A stretch of DNA of 53,190 bases from Caballeronia mineralivorans PML1(12) (GTDB lineage Bacteria > Pseudomonadota > Gammaproteobacteria > Burkholderiales > Burkholderiaceae): contig NZ_AEJF01000016.1 of assembly GCF_001028175.1 (NCBI RefSeq), positions 1-53,190 of the forward strand. Reading direction: 5' to 3'. Shown piece after piece: positions 38,754 to 47,435 of this stretch; the first letter of the stretch is position 1, and each line of letters starts with the position of its first letter. The notes under the pieces were generated by a model. It worked only from the letters and a program-made list of their open reading frames with translations, was not told the DNA's origin and did not search any database. The position numbers and the translations under genes were made by a program.

Positions 38754-39041
38754 GTGAACGCCGCCACTAATCGACCGCCGATATGGCAACTCATCCGTGA
38801 CGCGATCGCGCCGCTCGGCCGTGAGGTGACCTATCCAGAGGTCAAGCAGTTCCTTTGGGCGCAGTACCCCGATTTGAAATCGGAAACGATCAACTGCCAG
38901 CTCATTATTTGCTCGGTCAACGCGCCTTCGCGTGTCCACCCTAAGCCGCCGCAGCGCGTACGCAAAAATATGCCCGTGCGTCGAGCTCCCCTGTCATCGG
39001 CCCACGCCGAGATGCGGACGCTGGCGCACTTCGAGCGTTAG
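38754..39041 (+). CDS. Truncated DUF7669-like (restriction/HNH-associated) protein
   Basis: From GTG at 38754, with GAGGA 3-7 bases upstream, 95 residues. The first 60 residues, PIWQLIRDAIAPLGREVTYP then EVKQFLWAQYPDLKSETINC and QLIICSVNAPSRVH, look like the N-terminal domain found in certain HNH/restriction-associated proteins. After PSRVH the sequence (PKPPQRVRKNMPVRRAP) is no longer family-like and soon stops. It is probably a decayed 5' fragment; the family name is from memory and moderately sure. Confidence 0.5.
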   Translation: MNAATNRPPIWQLIRDAIAPLGREVTYPEVKQFLWAQYPDLKSETINCQLIICSVNAPSRVHPKPPQRVRKNMPVRRAPLSSAHAEMRTLAHFER

Positions 39042-39255
39042 CTTCACTCCTGTCGGGTGCCACACAAAGTGAAATCGGTGCCGGGTAAGTGAAAAACTAC
39101 TGACACAGTTGGTAAAAAATCCGGAGGCCGCCCTTCTTGCGAGGACTCAGCCCGTCCGCGACTGTCGCCAATCGACCCACTGGCAACTCGATTGTCCATA
39201 AAGCAGCCATTCGCAGAGGTCCCGAAAGCGATGTTTGCTCAGTGGGACCGAGATG

Positions 39256-41353
39256 CTATTGGGTGCCTACTTTGGCAACTGCGACGTCCCCATTACCCGC
39301 TTGCATCCTTTCATCGCCATCGTCATCGCCGAATATCTCTTTTACCTCGCCCGGATGTTTCTCGACATACTTTCCGAAATATAACGAGCTACCGGCAAGG
39401 CTTAGATGGTGATAGTCGTTGTAGCGATAGATAGGCAGACCGTCAAAGTCGAGCTTGCATACTCCGTCACTGCACGGAACATCGAACGTATGCATGACAG
39501 CGACCTGCGGATATTGTTCCTTCAAACGCCCAAGCATTGCTTTGATCGGTGCATGCTGATCTTGCGCGATGCTGGCATCGAATTGACACACACGCTTTTG
39601 AACCGGGAAAAACAAGTCGTTGTAGAACGCGCAGTTGATCAACTCGTTCGGGATCATTGGCACGTCATTTACCAGAACCACACGTTTTCCTGCCACAACG
39701 AGCTTGCCGATTGTGTTTCCCAACTCCCGTTCCAACTGCCTCGGCATGAATCCGTGACCACTCGGTTGCACGTTTTCACCGGTGGCGTAGTTTTGGTAAT
39801 TTTGCCACGCGGCCGCCATGAACACGGTTTTGATGTCATCGTTCGACATCACATATTTCATGACCTCCCGGTCGTGAGCAACGCATTGCGCATGAATGTC
39901 CTCGTAGGTTGGATCGCCCGCATGCAATGGTTCATTTTCGATCGGCGGACAGAGCGTCAGCGCCAGATCGTGGACCGCGATGTGCTTTGCCCTTCCTAGT
40001 TTGTCGAAAAAGTAAATCAAATGATACGCGTGCGAGTCCCCCCAAAGGACGGCTTTATCGGAGGCCCGCGGGTTGCCGAGCATGCAGTCGGTTGCAGCGG
40101 TCACCGCCACCTTCGACCAGCAATCCTTGGCTCGCGGCATATCAAAAAGTGCGGTGCCTGACCAGCGAACATCTGCTTGAATCCTCGCAGGATAAGCGAA
40201 CAAGAAACCATCTGTCAGCTTGCCAACGCCCGCGACAATGCCGGCCGCTAGCAGAGGGACCGCAAGGTATGCCAGCAGGGTCTTGTCGGCACCCATTGAG
40301 ACGCGTTGCGCTCGACGCTCGATTACCCAATATGTGACGGCTGCAAGTCCCAGCGTGGCGGCCATTGCCGCCGCAAGGGCCACCACGCTGTGCGCGCCAA
40401 ATCGCCTGAAGGCAAAAAATAGCGGCCAGTGCCACAGGTAGATCGGATACGAGATCCTGCCAAGGAAAACGGCGACGCGATTCGACAGGAGAGCATGAAC
40501 GTATTGAGCACGCCGGCCGCTATAGATAACGATCAGCGCTCCTACGCAAGGCACGATAGCACCAAGGCCCGGGAACTGCGAAGCCACGCTAACCCCTAAA
40601 ATACCGGCCAGTATGATTGCTATGCCTGTAGCGAAGACGACATCAAAGACGACTGCTTTCCCGGCGGCACGCTTTTTCTCGTATAGGGCCAGCAGAGCGC
40701 CGATCAGGAATTCGAAACCGCGATACTGAGCAAAGTAATACGCGCCACTAGATCCACGACGCGCCTGTAGCACCGCGAATGCGAAGGAGGCGATCGTCAG
40801 CGCGACGAGAACGGGGGCTGTCCATTTTCTCGCCTTACGATATAGACTGGCCAGCAGCAACGGCAACACGACATAGAACTGCTCTTCAACCGAGAGCGAC
40901 CATGTGTGCAGAAGCGGTTGGTCGGTTGCCTCGGGAGCAAAGTATCCAGTTTGCTTGGCCAAGAAGATATTGGACGTCATGGTCGCGACGGCAAGGATGT
41001 TTTTTCCGAGCCGAAACGTGTCTTCTGGTACGCAAAACAGCAGGCTGAATACAAACGTCGCCGCTAGCATCGCGTAAAGCGCTGGAATCAAACGCTTTCC
41101 GCGGCGGGCGTAAAACTCTTTGAACGAGAACGCGTTCCGATTCAAGTCGTCAACTATCGAATTGGTGACGACAAAACCCGATATTGTGAAGAAGACATCC
41201 ACTCCGACGAACCCGCCGCGAAACGCAGCGAAACGCAGCGAAACCAGCGTGGCACAGCATGACAGCGACGACGGCTAAAGCACGAAGTCCATCTACATCC
41301 GCACGATAACTTTGAGCATGATGCGTACGGCGAAGAGAATCAGTGTCGATCAT
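39256..41353 (-). pseudogene. OafA-like acyltransferase-3 with SGNH domain, frameshifted
   Basis: Polysaccharide O-acyltransferase: about ten transmembrane helices then a periplasmic SGNH esterase-like domain. The first part (from ATG 41353) reads SYRADVDGLRALAVVAVMLC then HAGFAAFR, the canonical acyltransferase-3 start with catalytic histidine; it then leaves frame. The second, 648 residues in another frame, begins VDVFFTISGFVVTNSI and continues WSLSVEEQFYVVLPLLL. The SGNH block I is AVLWGDSHAYHL near residue 385. A 10-bp tandem duplication at 41221-41240 is the sole cause of the frameshift: removing one unit restores AAFRGGFVGVDVFFTISGF. Could be a silent (OFF) state rather than a dead gene. 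Confidence 0.85.
41221..41244 (+). repeat. 10-bp tandem duplication causing the acyltransferase frameshift
   Basis: Unit AAACGCAGCG occurs twice back to back (41221-41230, 41231-41240), followed by AAAC. One extra unit shifts the reading frame by 10 bases (one frame). Confidence 0.9.
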
Positions 41354-41709
41354 AGGCGGGAGGGCCGAGTTGTTGGGCCGTATTTCGGTGCTGGAGTCAT
41401 GAATGGACCGACATGGCCGTCCGTCACAGCGATGTCTGCTTGGCTCGTCCGAGCGCCCGGGAGCCGGTCTGCTCGATGTTGGGCCGAATGATACCCGCTC
41501 CGGAATTCGGAGTGCCGCTGTCGAGATGCGGCACTTGCGTCAATCTAACGGCGCATCGGAAAGTTTCTCTGCAACATCAAGCGCGCCAATGTGACGTGAC
41601 ACCACGTCAGTTCATCTCGCTAGTATTTTGCTGGCGCTAAACCATGCTGACAGGTACTCAAAATCAGGGAGATGCAGCCAACCTGCGAAATTGGCCGGCC
41701 TCTGCCTGA

Positions 41710-41976
41710 CGCGGTCGGCTCAGTTGCGGCAGTAAAAAAAAACTGCGGCGCCTGGCAAAGCGCGACGACGTTGAGTTATGGAGCCTGGACGAATGCCATT
41801 TCCAGCAGCATGGATCGCACTGTCGCATGTGGGTGGCCCCGGAGGTTCGCGATCCGGTGCTGATGCACGCGCCCACGCGCAAATCGGTGGCGTGCTTTGG
41901 CGCTGTCAGCCTGAGCACCGGCCGCTTCGTCTGGCAGGTGTGCCCTGTCTTCAACGCAGAAACATTTGTGTTCTGA
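41710..41976 (+). pseudogene. IS630-family transposase fragment
   Basis: In the frame of 41761 the translation is KKKLRRLAKRDDVELWSLDE then CHFQQHGSHCRMWVAPEVRD and FGAVSLSTGRFVWQVCPVFN, ending AETFVF and a stop. This is the central DDE portion of an IS630 transposase (DECHFQQHG with the first catalytic acidic residues). Both ends are missing. The rest of 41354-42129 shows only short unsupported frames. Confidence 0.75.
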
Positions 41977-42129
41977 CAGCGCCCGCAATGGACCATTCAG
42001 ACATCGATACCTGCTCGAGGAAGTGAAGAAATCGTCGCGTGAGATTGGGCGAATCCTTGCACCCAATCGACGGTCGCTCAACCATTCACCCTCGGCCAAC
42101 CGTTCGCAAGGACATCGAGACGAGTCCCG

Positions 42130-42507
42130 TTATTTAGGTTCCTCAACGTCCTCCGTGCCCTCTGGCGAGGTTCCAATGATTGCTCCCACTAAACCTAGGA
42201 CGCCCCTCTTCTCCCGAGTCCTCAATTCACGGTAGCCCGCAAGGAGTCGTTCTTCGTCGCTGCTGAGCCCGAGCGTGGCCGGCTCAGACGTCCGGCCGGT
42301 TAGCACGTACTGGACGTCGACGCCCACCTCCGCGATCCCCGCAAGATAGCCAGCGTCTGGGTACCTTGTGCCCTTCTCGTAATTGACCTGAGCATGCTTT
42401 TGAACGCCACCAGCAGTAGCGAAATCTGTCTGGTTCATCCCCAAACGCCGCCGCTCCAGCTTCAGGCGAATCGAAAAGGTATCCATTTGTGAACTTATTG
42501 TTGACAT
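42130..42507 (-). CDS. XRE-family transcriptional regulator
   Basis: About 125 residues from ATG at 42507 (AGGG just upstream); a second ATG at 42486 is possible. The helix-turn-helix is MDTFSIRLKLERRRLGMNQT then DFATAGGVQKHAQVNYEKGT and RYPDAGYLAGIAEVGVDVQY, typical of phage-repressor-like XRE proteins. The C-terminal half (EERLLAGYRELRTREKRGVL) is helical and acidic at its end. Its start overlaps the -35 of a strong opposite promoter that drives two paralogous genes, so it likely represses them and itself. Confidence 0.88.
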   Translation of the reverse strand: MSTISSQMDTFSIRLKLERRRLGMNQTDFATAGGVQKHAQVNYEKGTRYPDAGYLAGIAEVGVDVQYVLTGRTSEPATLGLSSDEERLLAGYRELRTREKRGVLGLVGAIIGTSPEGTEDVEEPK

Positions 42508-42535
42508 GTTCCCTATCGACAACTAATCTGTGAAC
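42489..42535 (+). promoter_or_regulatory. Divergent promoter and candidate operators between the XRE gene and the paralog pair
   Basis: + strand -35 TTGACA (42501-42506), 17-base spacer, -10 TAATCT (42524-42529). GTGAAC occurs at 42489-42494 and 42530-42535, flanking the promoter symmetrically in the same orientation, and GTTGACA / CGACAAC form an imperfect inverted repeat inside the spacer. This is a typical repressor-switch architecture. Confidence 0.6.
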
Positions 42536-42625
42536 GTATCTAATGGCTGACGATGGTATCGCGCCATCGGCAGGATGCGCTGCTTGTACCCCAAAAGACA
42601 GCAGTTCCTTGATGCGGGAGGTCCC

Positions 42626-43021
42626 ATGCCAGCCACTTACGAAATCCGCGGCGCCATGCCGGTTCGAGAGGAATTCCGACACAGTCACGCCCAGCAGTTC
42701 GCCGAAAGTCTCGCGAACCCTGCCGACGTCTACTTCGCAACCGATGCCATCACCCATTCCCTTGTGATTCGTATTCGCGGCGTACTCTCGGACGACGAAC
42801 TGGAATCGGTCGAAGATGCGCTGGAGCAATTTTCCCAGAAATGGGCAAGCGCCGGTGCCATCTTCAGCCGCCTGCGATACGGGGAACCATCGTTCGTTCC
42901 GTTCGGCCTCGCCTGCCACGTTGAACTGCTGGCCGAAGTAAGCGATCTGCACCTGCAATTGGAGGTATTTCTGCAACGCCAGGCTTGGCTTCTGGAAAGG
43001 TTCCGGACACCGGATCAGTAA
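42626..43021 (+). CDS. Uncharacterised small protein, paralog A
   Basis: 131 residues from ATG at 42626, with GGGAGG 5 bases upstream. I do not recognise the family. Sequence MPATYEIRGAMPVREEFRHS, then DVYFATDAITHSLVIRIRGV and LSDDELESVEDALEQFSQKW; a short beta-strand-rich part followed by amphipathic helix. It aligns along its length with the next gene: GAMPV/GALPV, SLVIRIRG/AVSLRISG and EQFSQKWASAGAIF/EKFAEEYASTAAIL. No signal peptide. Transcribed from the XRE-flanked promoter. Confidence 0.75.
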   Translation: MPATYEIRGAMPVREEFRHSHAQQFAESLANPADVYFATDAITHSLVIRIRGVLSDDELESVEDALEQFSQKWASAGAIFSRLRYGEPSFVPFGLACHVELLAEVSDLHLQLEVFLQRQAWLLERFRTPDQ

Positions 43022-43108
43022 GGCAGTGAATCCGGCCTGCCAAGGTTGTGGTGAGGCCCATGGCACGCGACCTTGGGGTTGGAGAAGTAGAGTCAGTGGA
43101 GGTTCATC

Positions 43109-43570
43109 ATGGAACCAAGGACTTACGTCCTGTCGGGCGCGCTGCCTGTACAAGACGACGTGGACGCTGAGCAACTTAATCGTGTATCACGGCATCTGGG
43201 CGGCATCGCAACGGTGCACCTTACGCATGACGAGGTGGCGCACGCTGTCTCACTCCGCATCTCGGGAACGATGCTGCGTGACGATGTACGTATCATTGAG
43301 CGCCGAATCGAAAAGTTCGCCGAGGAATATGCCAGCACCGCAGCCATTCTTCTGAGCGAATGGAACGGCCAGACGAGTTGGCTGGTCGTGGGGATGAACT
43401 GGCAGGCCCAGTGTTTGATCAAACTCGGGGCCGTGCAGGAACAGTTCTCGCGGCTCGCGGAGCGGGATCTCGATTTTCTCGTCCGGCTCGAGCCCAGCGG
43501 ATCCGCCGCCCACGGCAGCCCTCTTATGTGCGTGTCAATCGAGACCGACGACCAACGGACGAAGTGGTAA
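43109..43570 (+). CDS. Uncharacterised small protein, paralog B
   Basis: 153 residues, ATG with GGAGG 7 bases upstream. Clear paralog of the previous gene (shared GALPV, HAVSLRISG, EKFAEEYASTAAIL, a following tryptophan and WLVVGMNWQAQ where A has FVPFGLACH). Highly acidic C-terminus (ETDDQRTKW). Function unknown. The pair may form a heterodimer or an effector/immunity couple (speculative). It lies 87 bases after paralog A. Confidence 0.75.
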   Translation: MEPRTYVLSGALPVQDDVDAEQLNRVSRHLGGIATVHLTHDEVAHAVSLRISGTMLRDDVRIIERRIEKFAEEYASTAAILLSEWNGQTSWLVVGMNWQAQCLIKLGAVQEQFSRLAERDLDFLVRLEPSGSAAHGSPLMCVSIETDDQRTKW

Positions 43571-43633
43571 CGGCACATTCAACCGCGCAACGAGCGACAG
43601 GGTTGAAGTGTGACATGAAACGCCGCATCCTTT

Positions 43634-43645
43634 GTTACATGTAAC
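43634..43645. promoter_or_regulatory. 12-bp perfect palindrome, candidate operator of the MazEF-type pair
   Basis: GTTACATGTAAC, immediately upstream of the antitoxin Shine-Dalgarno. A likely autoregulatory site for the toxin-antitoxin complex. Confidence 0.6.
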
Positions 43646-43656
43646 GGGAGTGCATG

Positions 43657-43869
43657 ATGGCAGCCACATTGTCTGAGCGCGTTCGCGCCCACCGCCAGAA
43701 CCTTCGCGCAGCCGGTCTGCGGCCGATCCAGATCTGGGTACCTGACACGCGTCGTCCGGGTTTTGCCGAGGAGTGCGCGCGCCAGTCACGCGTGATCCGT
43801 GAAAGTCACGCTGAAGCGGATCTGCTCGACTTCATCGAACAGATCGCCGATATCGACGACCTGCGATGA
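43657..43869 (+). CDS. MazE-like antitoxin (DUF3018)
   Basis: About 70 residues (ATG at 43657, 6 bases after GGGAG; another ATG one codon upstream). MAATLSERVRAHRQNLRAAG, then LRPIQIWVPDTRRPGFAEEC and an acidic C-terminus DLLDFIEQIADIDDLR that should clamp the toxin. The RPIQIWVPDTR block is typical of DUF3018 antitoxins. Stop and start of the toxin overlap by 4 bases (ATGA). Confidence 0.88.
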   Translation: MAATLSERVRAHRQNLRAAGLRPIQIWVPDTRRPGFAEECARQSRVIRESHAEADLLDFIEQIADIDDLR

Positions 43870-44189
43870 AGCGGGGCGACATCGTCGCCGTCGCTACCCC
43901 GGGCGACTTCGGCAAGGCTCGGCCGGCGCTTGTCGTGCAATCCGACCTGTTCACCGAACATCCAAGTGTGGCCTTGCTGCTGATGTCAAGTGAGATCGTC
44001 AACGCGCCGTTGATCCGCATCAAAGTAATCCCGTCTGAACAGAATGGCTTGCGCGCGCCGTCGCAGATCGCCGTCGACAAGATGTTCACCGTGCGCCGCG
44101 AGAAAATCGGCAGCATCATCGGCCACCTCGAAGACGAAATCATGGTCTCCCTCAATCGCGCGATGCTCGTGTTTCTGGGTTTAGCTTAA
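43866..44189 (+). CDS. MazF/PemK-family mRNA interferase toxin
   Basis: 107 residues. MKRGDIVAVATPGDFGKARP then ALVVQSDLFTEHPSVALLLM, the beta-barrel core of MazF/PemK ribonucleases, with KVIPSEQNGLRAPSQIAVDK and a final helix region GSIIGHLEDEIMVSLNRAML. Cuts single-stranded RNA at short motifs. Translation is coupled to the upstream antitoxin. Confidence 0.92.
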   Translation: MKRGDIVAVATPGDFGKARPALVVQSDLFTEHPSVALLLMSSEIVNAPLIRIKVIPSEQNGLRAPSQIAVDKMFTVRREKIGSIIGHLEDEIMVSLNRAMLVFLGLA

Positions 44190-44218
44190 CCGGGACTGTT
44201 CAGACTACGGCAATGACG

Positions 44219-44509
44219 CTAGACCCGAGAAGCACACGAGCAAGACACATCAATGATCGGCAGTTCTGACATCGTCACCCCGTTCTTTACGCCGGGACGC
44301 TCCTGCATCCTTGCGTACCAGGCTTGAAGAGCCTCGCACTCCGCAGGCACCGCCAGCTCCACGAGCGCCGCAAAGATCAAACCACCTATGACCGTGATGT
44401 CGGCCATCGAGAAGACCTCACCGGTGACGAACGGCTGTTTTTTTAGAATGGCATCGAAGTAGTGCATACGCTTGCGCTCGATGAATGCATTGCCGCGCTT
44501 TCTCCACGC
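44219..44509 (-). pseudogene. Glutathione S-transferase, C-terminal remnant
   Basis: Minus-strand frame WRKRGNAFIERKRMHYFDAI, then LKKQPFVTGEVFSMADITVI and LQAWYARMQERPGVKNGV match the all-helical C-terminal GST domain, including the N-capping ADIT box. The thioredoxin-like N-terminal domain is absent, and upstream frames are unrelated, so this is a 3' fragment. Confidence 0.75.
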
Positions 44510-44900
44510 CCGACGTCTGTTGTGGGTGTCTGGAGCCCGCTGGAAGTTTTGGAGAAACGCCAACGTGCAAGACCTGACGGCGCCGAGGGAATGGCGCGAT
44601 CGCAATATGGTCGCCCGGCCTACAAGAGACCTTATGCAATGAGCGTCGACACATCGACCTGCAGTCCTGTTGAAGGCGCCCGATTCATCCGCTAGTTTGT
44701 CGAACGGCAGATTGCAGCGCCATGGCAGCCGCAGGAATGGTCATTTCAAATGGCGCGACAACCTGCGGGTTGCCTGGGTTCGGTCATTTGCTGCCGTTGG
44801 CAAACGACAGCTTTCAGTCCATCTAAATATCATTCTTGAAGCGGTGTCTGCCACTCGACCGTATTGACGCGCAGGCACGTCCGAATTATATTCATCATTG

Positions 44901-44910
44901 GTTATATAAC
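44901..44910. promoter_or_regulatory. Palindrome GTTATATAAC upstream of the ArsR-type regulator
   Basis: Perfect 10-bp palindrome within ATTGGTTATATAACAATTAG, 15 bases before the ArsR start; matches the AT-rich palindrome type used by autoregulated ArsR/SRPBCC operons. Confidence 0.6.
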
Positions 44911-44924
44911 AATTAGGCTATGTG

Positions 44925-45281
44925 ATGAGCTCTGACGAACTTAATCGAGCATTCGCCGCGCTCGCCGACCCGACGCGTCGTGCGATCCTCTCGCGGCTGG
45001 CGTCCGGCGAAGCGACCGTTACCGAACTGGCCGAACCGTTTGAAATGACGCAGCCTTCTATTTCCAAGCATCTGAAGGTATTGGAGTTGGCGGGTCTCAT
45101 TTCTCGTGGTCGGGCCGCGCAGACGCGGCCGTGTCGTTTGGAGACATCTCGGCTGAAGGACATCGCACAATGGGTCAACGCGTATCGCGCTCTCTGGGAA
45201 CAGAGTTTCGATCGGCTCGAGACGTTTCTGCAGTCAACCCAACCATTGCCAAAGAAAGGAAAGAAAAATGCTCTCAAATGA
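44925..45281 (+). CDS. ArsR-family transcriptional regulator
   Basis: 118 residues from ATG at 44925 (an in-frame GTG lies one codon earlier). The winged helix is ELNRAFAALADPTRRAILSR, LASGEATVTELAEPFEMTQP then SISKHLKVLELAGLISRGRA. No metal-binding cysteine cluster is visible, so it is of the metal-independent subclass paired with SRPBCC proteins. Its 3' end overlaps the next gene by 14 bases. Confidence 0.92.
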   Translation: MSSDELNRAFAALADPTRRAILSRLASGEATVTELAEPFEMTQPSISKHLKVLELAGLISRGRAAQTRPCRLETSRLKDIAQWVNAYRALWEQSFDRLETFLQSTQPLPKKGKKNALK

Positions 45282-45771
45282 CGACAAGGCCGCATTTGTC
45301 ATTACGCGCCAGTTCAAGCTACCACGTGCTGTCGTATGGAAAGCGTGGAGCGTGGCCGATCAGCTTAAGCACTGGTGGGGACCGCAAGGTTGTTCAATCG
45401 ATATTCATCGCTTCGAGTTCCGGACGGGAGGGTTTTTTCATTACGCAATGAATTTTGAAAACGCACCTACCATGTGGGGACGCTTCAATTATCGAGACAT
45501 TACCGCGCTGGATCGTTTGGTGTGGCTCAACTCCTTTTCGAACGAGCGGTGCGGCATCGCGCGGGCACCGTTTAGCGAAATCTGTCCGCTCGAAATCCAG
45601 AATTCAGTGACGTTCGCCGAGCATGCCGGACAAACAATAGTCACCTTGCGCGCGGAGCCGTTCGGCGAGGTAGAGGCCGAACGCAAATACTTCGAGGACT
45701 TGCGCCCCTCACTTGAGCAGGGCTACGGCGGCACCTTCGATCAGCTTGCCCAATACCTACGTCGAGCATGA
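45268..45771 (+). CDS. SRPBCC / AHSA1-domain protein
   Basis: 167 residues of the activator-of-Hsp90-like START superfamily: FVITRQFKLPRAVVWKAWSV, QLKHWWGPQGCSIDIHRFEF, then FRTGGFFHYAMNFENAPTMW and HAGQTIVTLRAEPFGEVEAE. Such proteins bind small hydrophobic ligands and are typically cotranscribed with the ArsR regulator, as here. Ligand unknown. Confidence 0.9.
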   Translation: MLSNDDKAAFVITRQFKLPRAVVWKAWSVADQLKHWWGPQGCSIDIHRFEFRTGGFFHYAMNFENAPTMWGRFNYRDITALDRLVWLNSFSNERCGIARAPFSEICPLEIQNSVTFAEHAGQTIVTLRAEPFGEVEAERKYFEDLRPSLEQGYGGTFDQLAQYLRRA

Positions 45772-45914
45772 GGGTTGCCTTCCGGCCGGCGAATGGGAGT
45801 CTTCTTTCGGGCCGCAATTCTTCGGCCTTGATCGGGTCGATGAGAGACGTTCATTCACAGTTGCGTTGACACTGCGATTCGGGCACCGCCTACCCCCTGC
45901 AGCCCGGCAGGAAA

Positions 45915-46040
45915 GTTCAAAGTTAAATGAACCGAACTCAGGATAGTTCAAAATTAAGTGGACCGCGGGTTGAACCTTAAATGAATCGATCGGCCGCAAA
46001 GCCTGATACCCGCGACGTGCGGAGTTCAACGTTTGATGAA
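45915..46040 (-). repeat. Island repeats, right cluster (inverted)
   Basis: Four copies of the reverse complement of the 17-base island motif: GTTCAAAGTTAAATGAA (45915-45931), GTTCAAAATTAAGTGGA (45946-45962), GTTGAACCTTAAATGAA (45969-45985) and GTTCAACGTTTGATGAA (46024-46040). They face the direct copies at 37.2 and 38.6 kb. Multi-site ends of this sort are known for IS21-type elements. The neighbouring bases to 46417 carry no gene I can support. Confidence 0.65.
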
Positions 46041-46417
46041 CGTCAACCGTAGGGGTATTGCTGTCGAAATTCTTCCAACTTTTCAGCAGATCGATAACCC
46101 GAGCCCCATTGCTCGTGCTCATGCGCCAGTTCCGTCTCGCCGCACACCAGGTTGGGAGACGATCATTTCATCCATTGCGCACACCCAGTCACGACAAAAA
46201 CTCGCCTAACCAATCCGTCCATTGCCAGATCGGCAGCGTCCCCGATGAAAAAAACTAAGCGCTTAACTCGCGCCAACAGGTGCGGGCCTCCTCGGCAACT
46301 CGATATTTTGGCGATCTGTGTGGGATGTCACACGGTTTCGAATCGAAGGGCGTTGCATGCGAAAAGCGGCGCGCGCTAAATCGGTCGATCCCTTCGCGAC
46401 ACGCCTGGAGGATCGCC

Positions 46418-47401
46418 ATGTTGCCCACGTTCTTTTCACCGGCCTTGTTCGAGGTTCCGCGGGGATACGTCGAGCCGATGGTTCAATACCTGCGTCTCGC
46501 CAACACCACGCTCGATTTCCTGTTTTACGATGTGAATGCGTTTCGCGCCGATCTTTCAAAGCTTGGATGGGATGTCGAGGTCGACGAGTCGCCCCTCGAT
46601 CCGTCGGGCTTGACCCGGCTACTCAAACGTCTTGATCTCAGTGCGCTATCTAATCCCGAAGGGGCGATCCTGGTGGTCGACGCCGCAGAGCGGCCTTACG
46701 TGAAAGCATTCAGGAGCGTCGCCAAATTTCTGGACGACAACGCTGCAAAGAAAATCGGAGCGATCTCCATCACGGGCGTAGGCAGTTCCGCACTGGGCTC
46801 CGCAGCGTTCGCGTGGAATCTGTCTACGGCGCTTGGAAAACCGGTTGCAGCCATTGTGCCGGGATATGGCGTGGCGGACGTAATTCAGCAGGCGCTGGGC
46901 GGTTGGTTCGGATTCGAGATGTACAGCTACTGGATCAAACAACCCGTGCAGGATGTGCTGGCCAACACCCAACCGCAAGTCGCGTCGATCGGCCGCGCGT
47001 TGCTGGCCACGACGCCGGGCCACAAAAAGGCCACTACGGGAGCCCCCGTGTTCAGAAGCGGAAGCGGTTCATCTGACGTGCTTCATGCGATTCTCAAATC
47101 CTCTGACCGCGCCATGCATGTATTCGGTCATAGCAAAGGTGCTCTGGTCATTGCCAACGCCATTCTCGATCTGCCCGCGCCGATCCTTGCGAAACTTAGT
47201 GTCGTGACCTTCGGATGCTCGGTGAGTGAATCCGCTGGAGTCGGCAGCTACGAGCAGTTTCTTGGTGTGTTCGATCTCCTCGGCATCATCAACTCCGGTG
47301 GCAACGCGGCCGGGCATTTAGTCGACACTTGGCACAGCACGAACACCGCGATGCCTTACACCATGCATGTAGCGTCGCTCAGCCGAAAACTTCAGTCCTG
47401 A
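46418..47401 (+). CDS. Alpha/beta-hydrolase-like protein
   Basis: 327 residues from ATG at 46418, with GGAGG upstream (MLPTFFSPALFEVPRGYVEP). Residues about 236-240 are GHSKG in VFGHSKGALVIANAILDLPA, a nucleophile elbow of lipase/esterase type (G-x-S-x-G), so the catalytic serine is probably there. An earlier GVGSSALGSAAFAW segment contains another glycine-serine cluster. No signal peptide is visible. The substrate is unknown. Same strand and close spacing (34 bases) to the GH13 gene suggest one operon. Confidence 0.75.
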   Translation: MLPTFFSPALFEVPRGYVEPMVQYLRLANTTLDFLFYDVNAFRADLSKLGWDVEVDESPLDPSGLTRLLKRLDLSALSNPEGAILVVDAAERPYVKAFRSVAKFLDDNAAKKIGAISITGVGSSALGSAAFAWNLSTALGKPVAAIVPGYGVADVIQQALGGWFGFEMYSYWIKQPVQDVLANTQPQVASIGRALLATTPGHKKATTGAPVFRSGSGSSDVLHAILKSSDRAMHVFGHSKGALVIANAILDLPAPILAKLSVVTFGCSVSESAGVGSYEQFLGVFDLLGIINSGGNAAGHLVDTWHSTNTAMPYTMHVASLSRKLQS

Positions 47402-47435
47402 CGCCGCTCGCATCGAGCAACACGGAGGGAAGGCC

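Noticed and set aside
37140..46040. CRISPR array or phage att sites at the island edges
   Set aside because: The repeats are few, irregularly spaced and inverted relative to each other, and no tRNA or integrase is present, so an insertion-sequence origin fits better.
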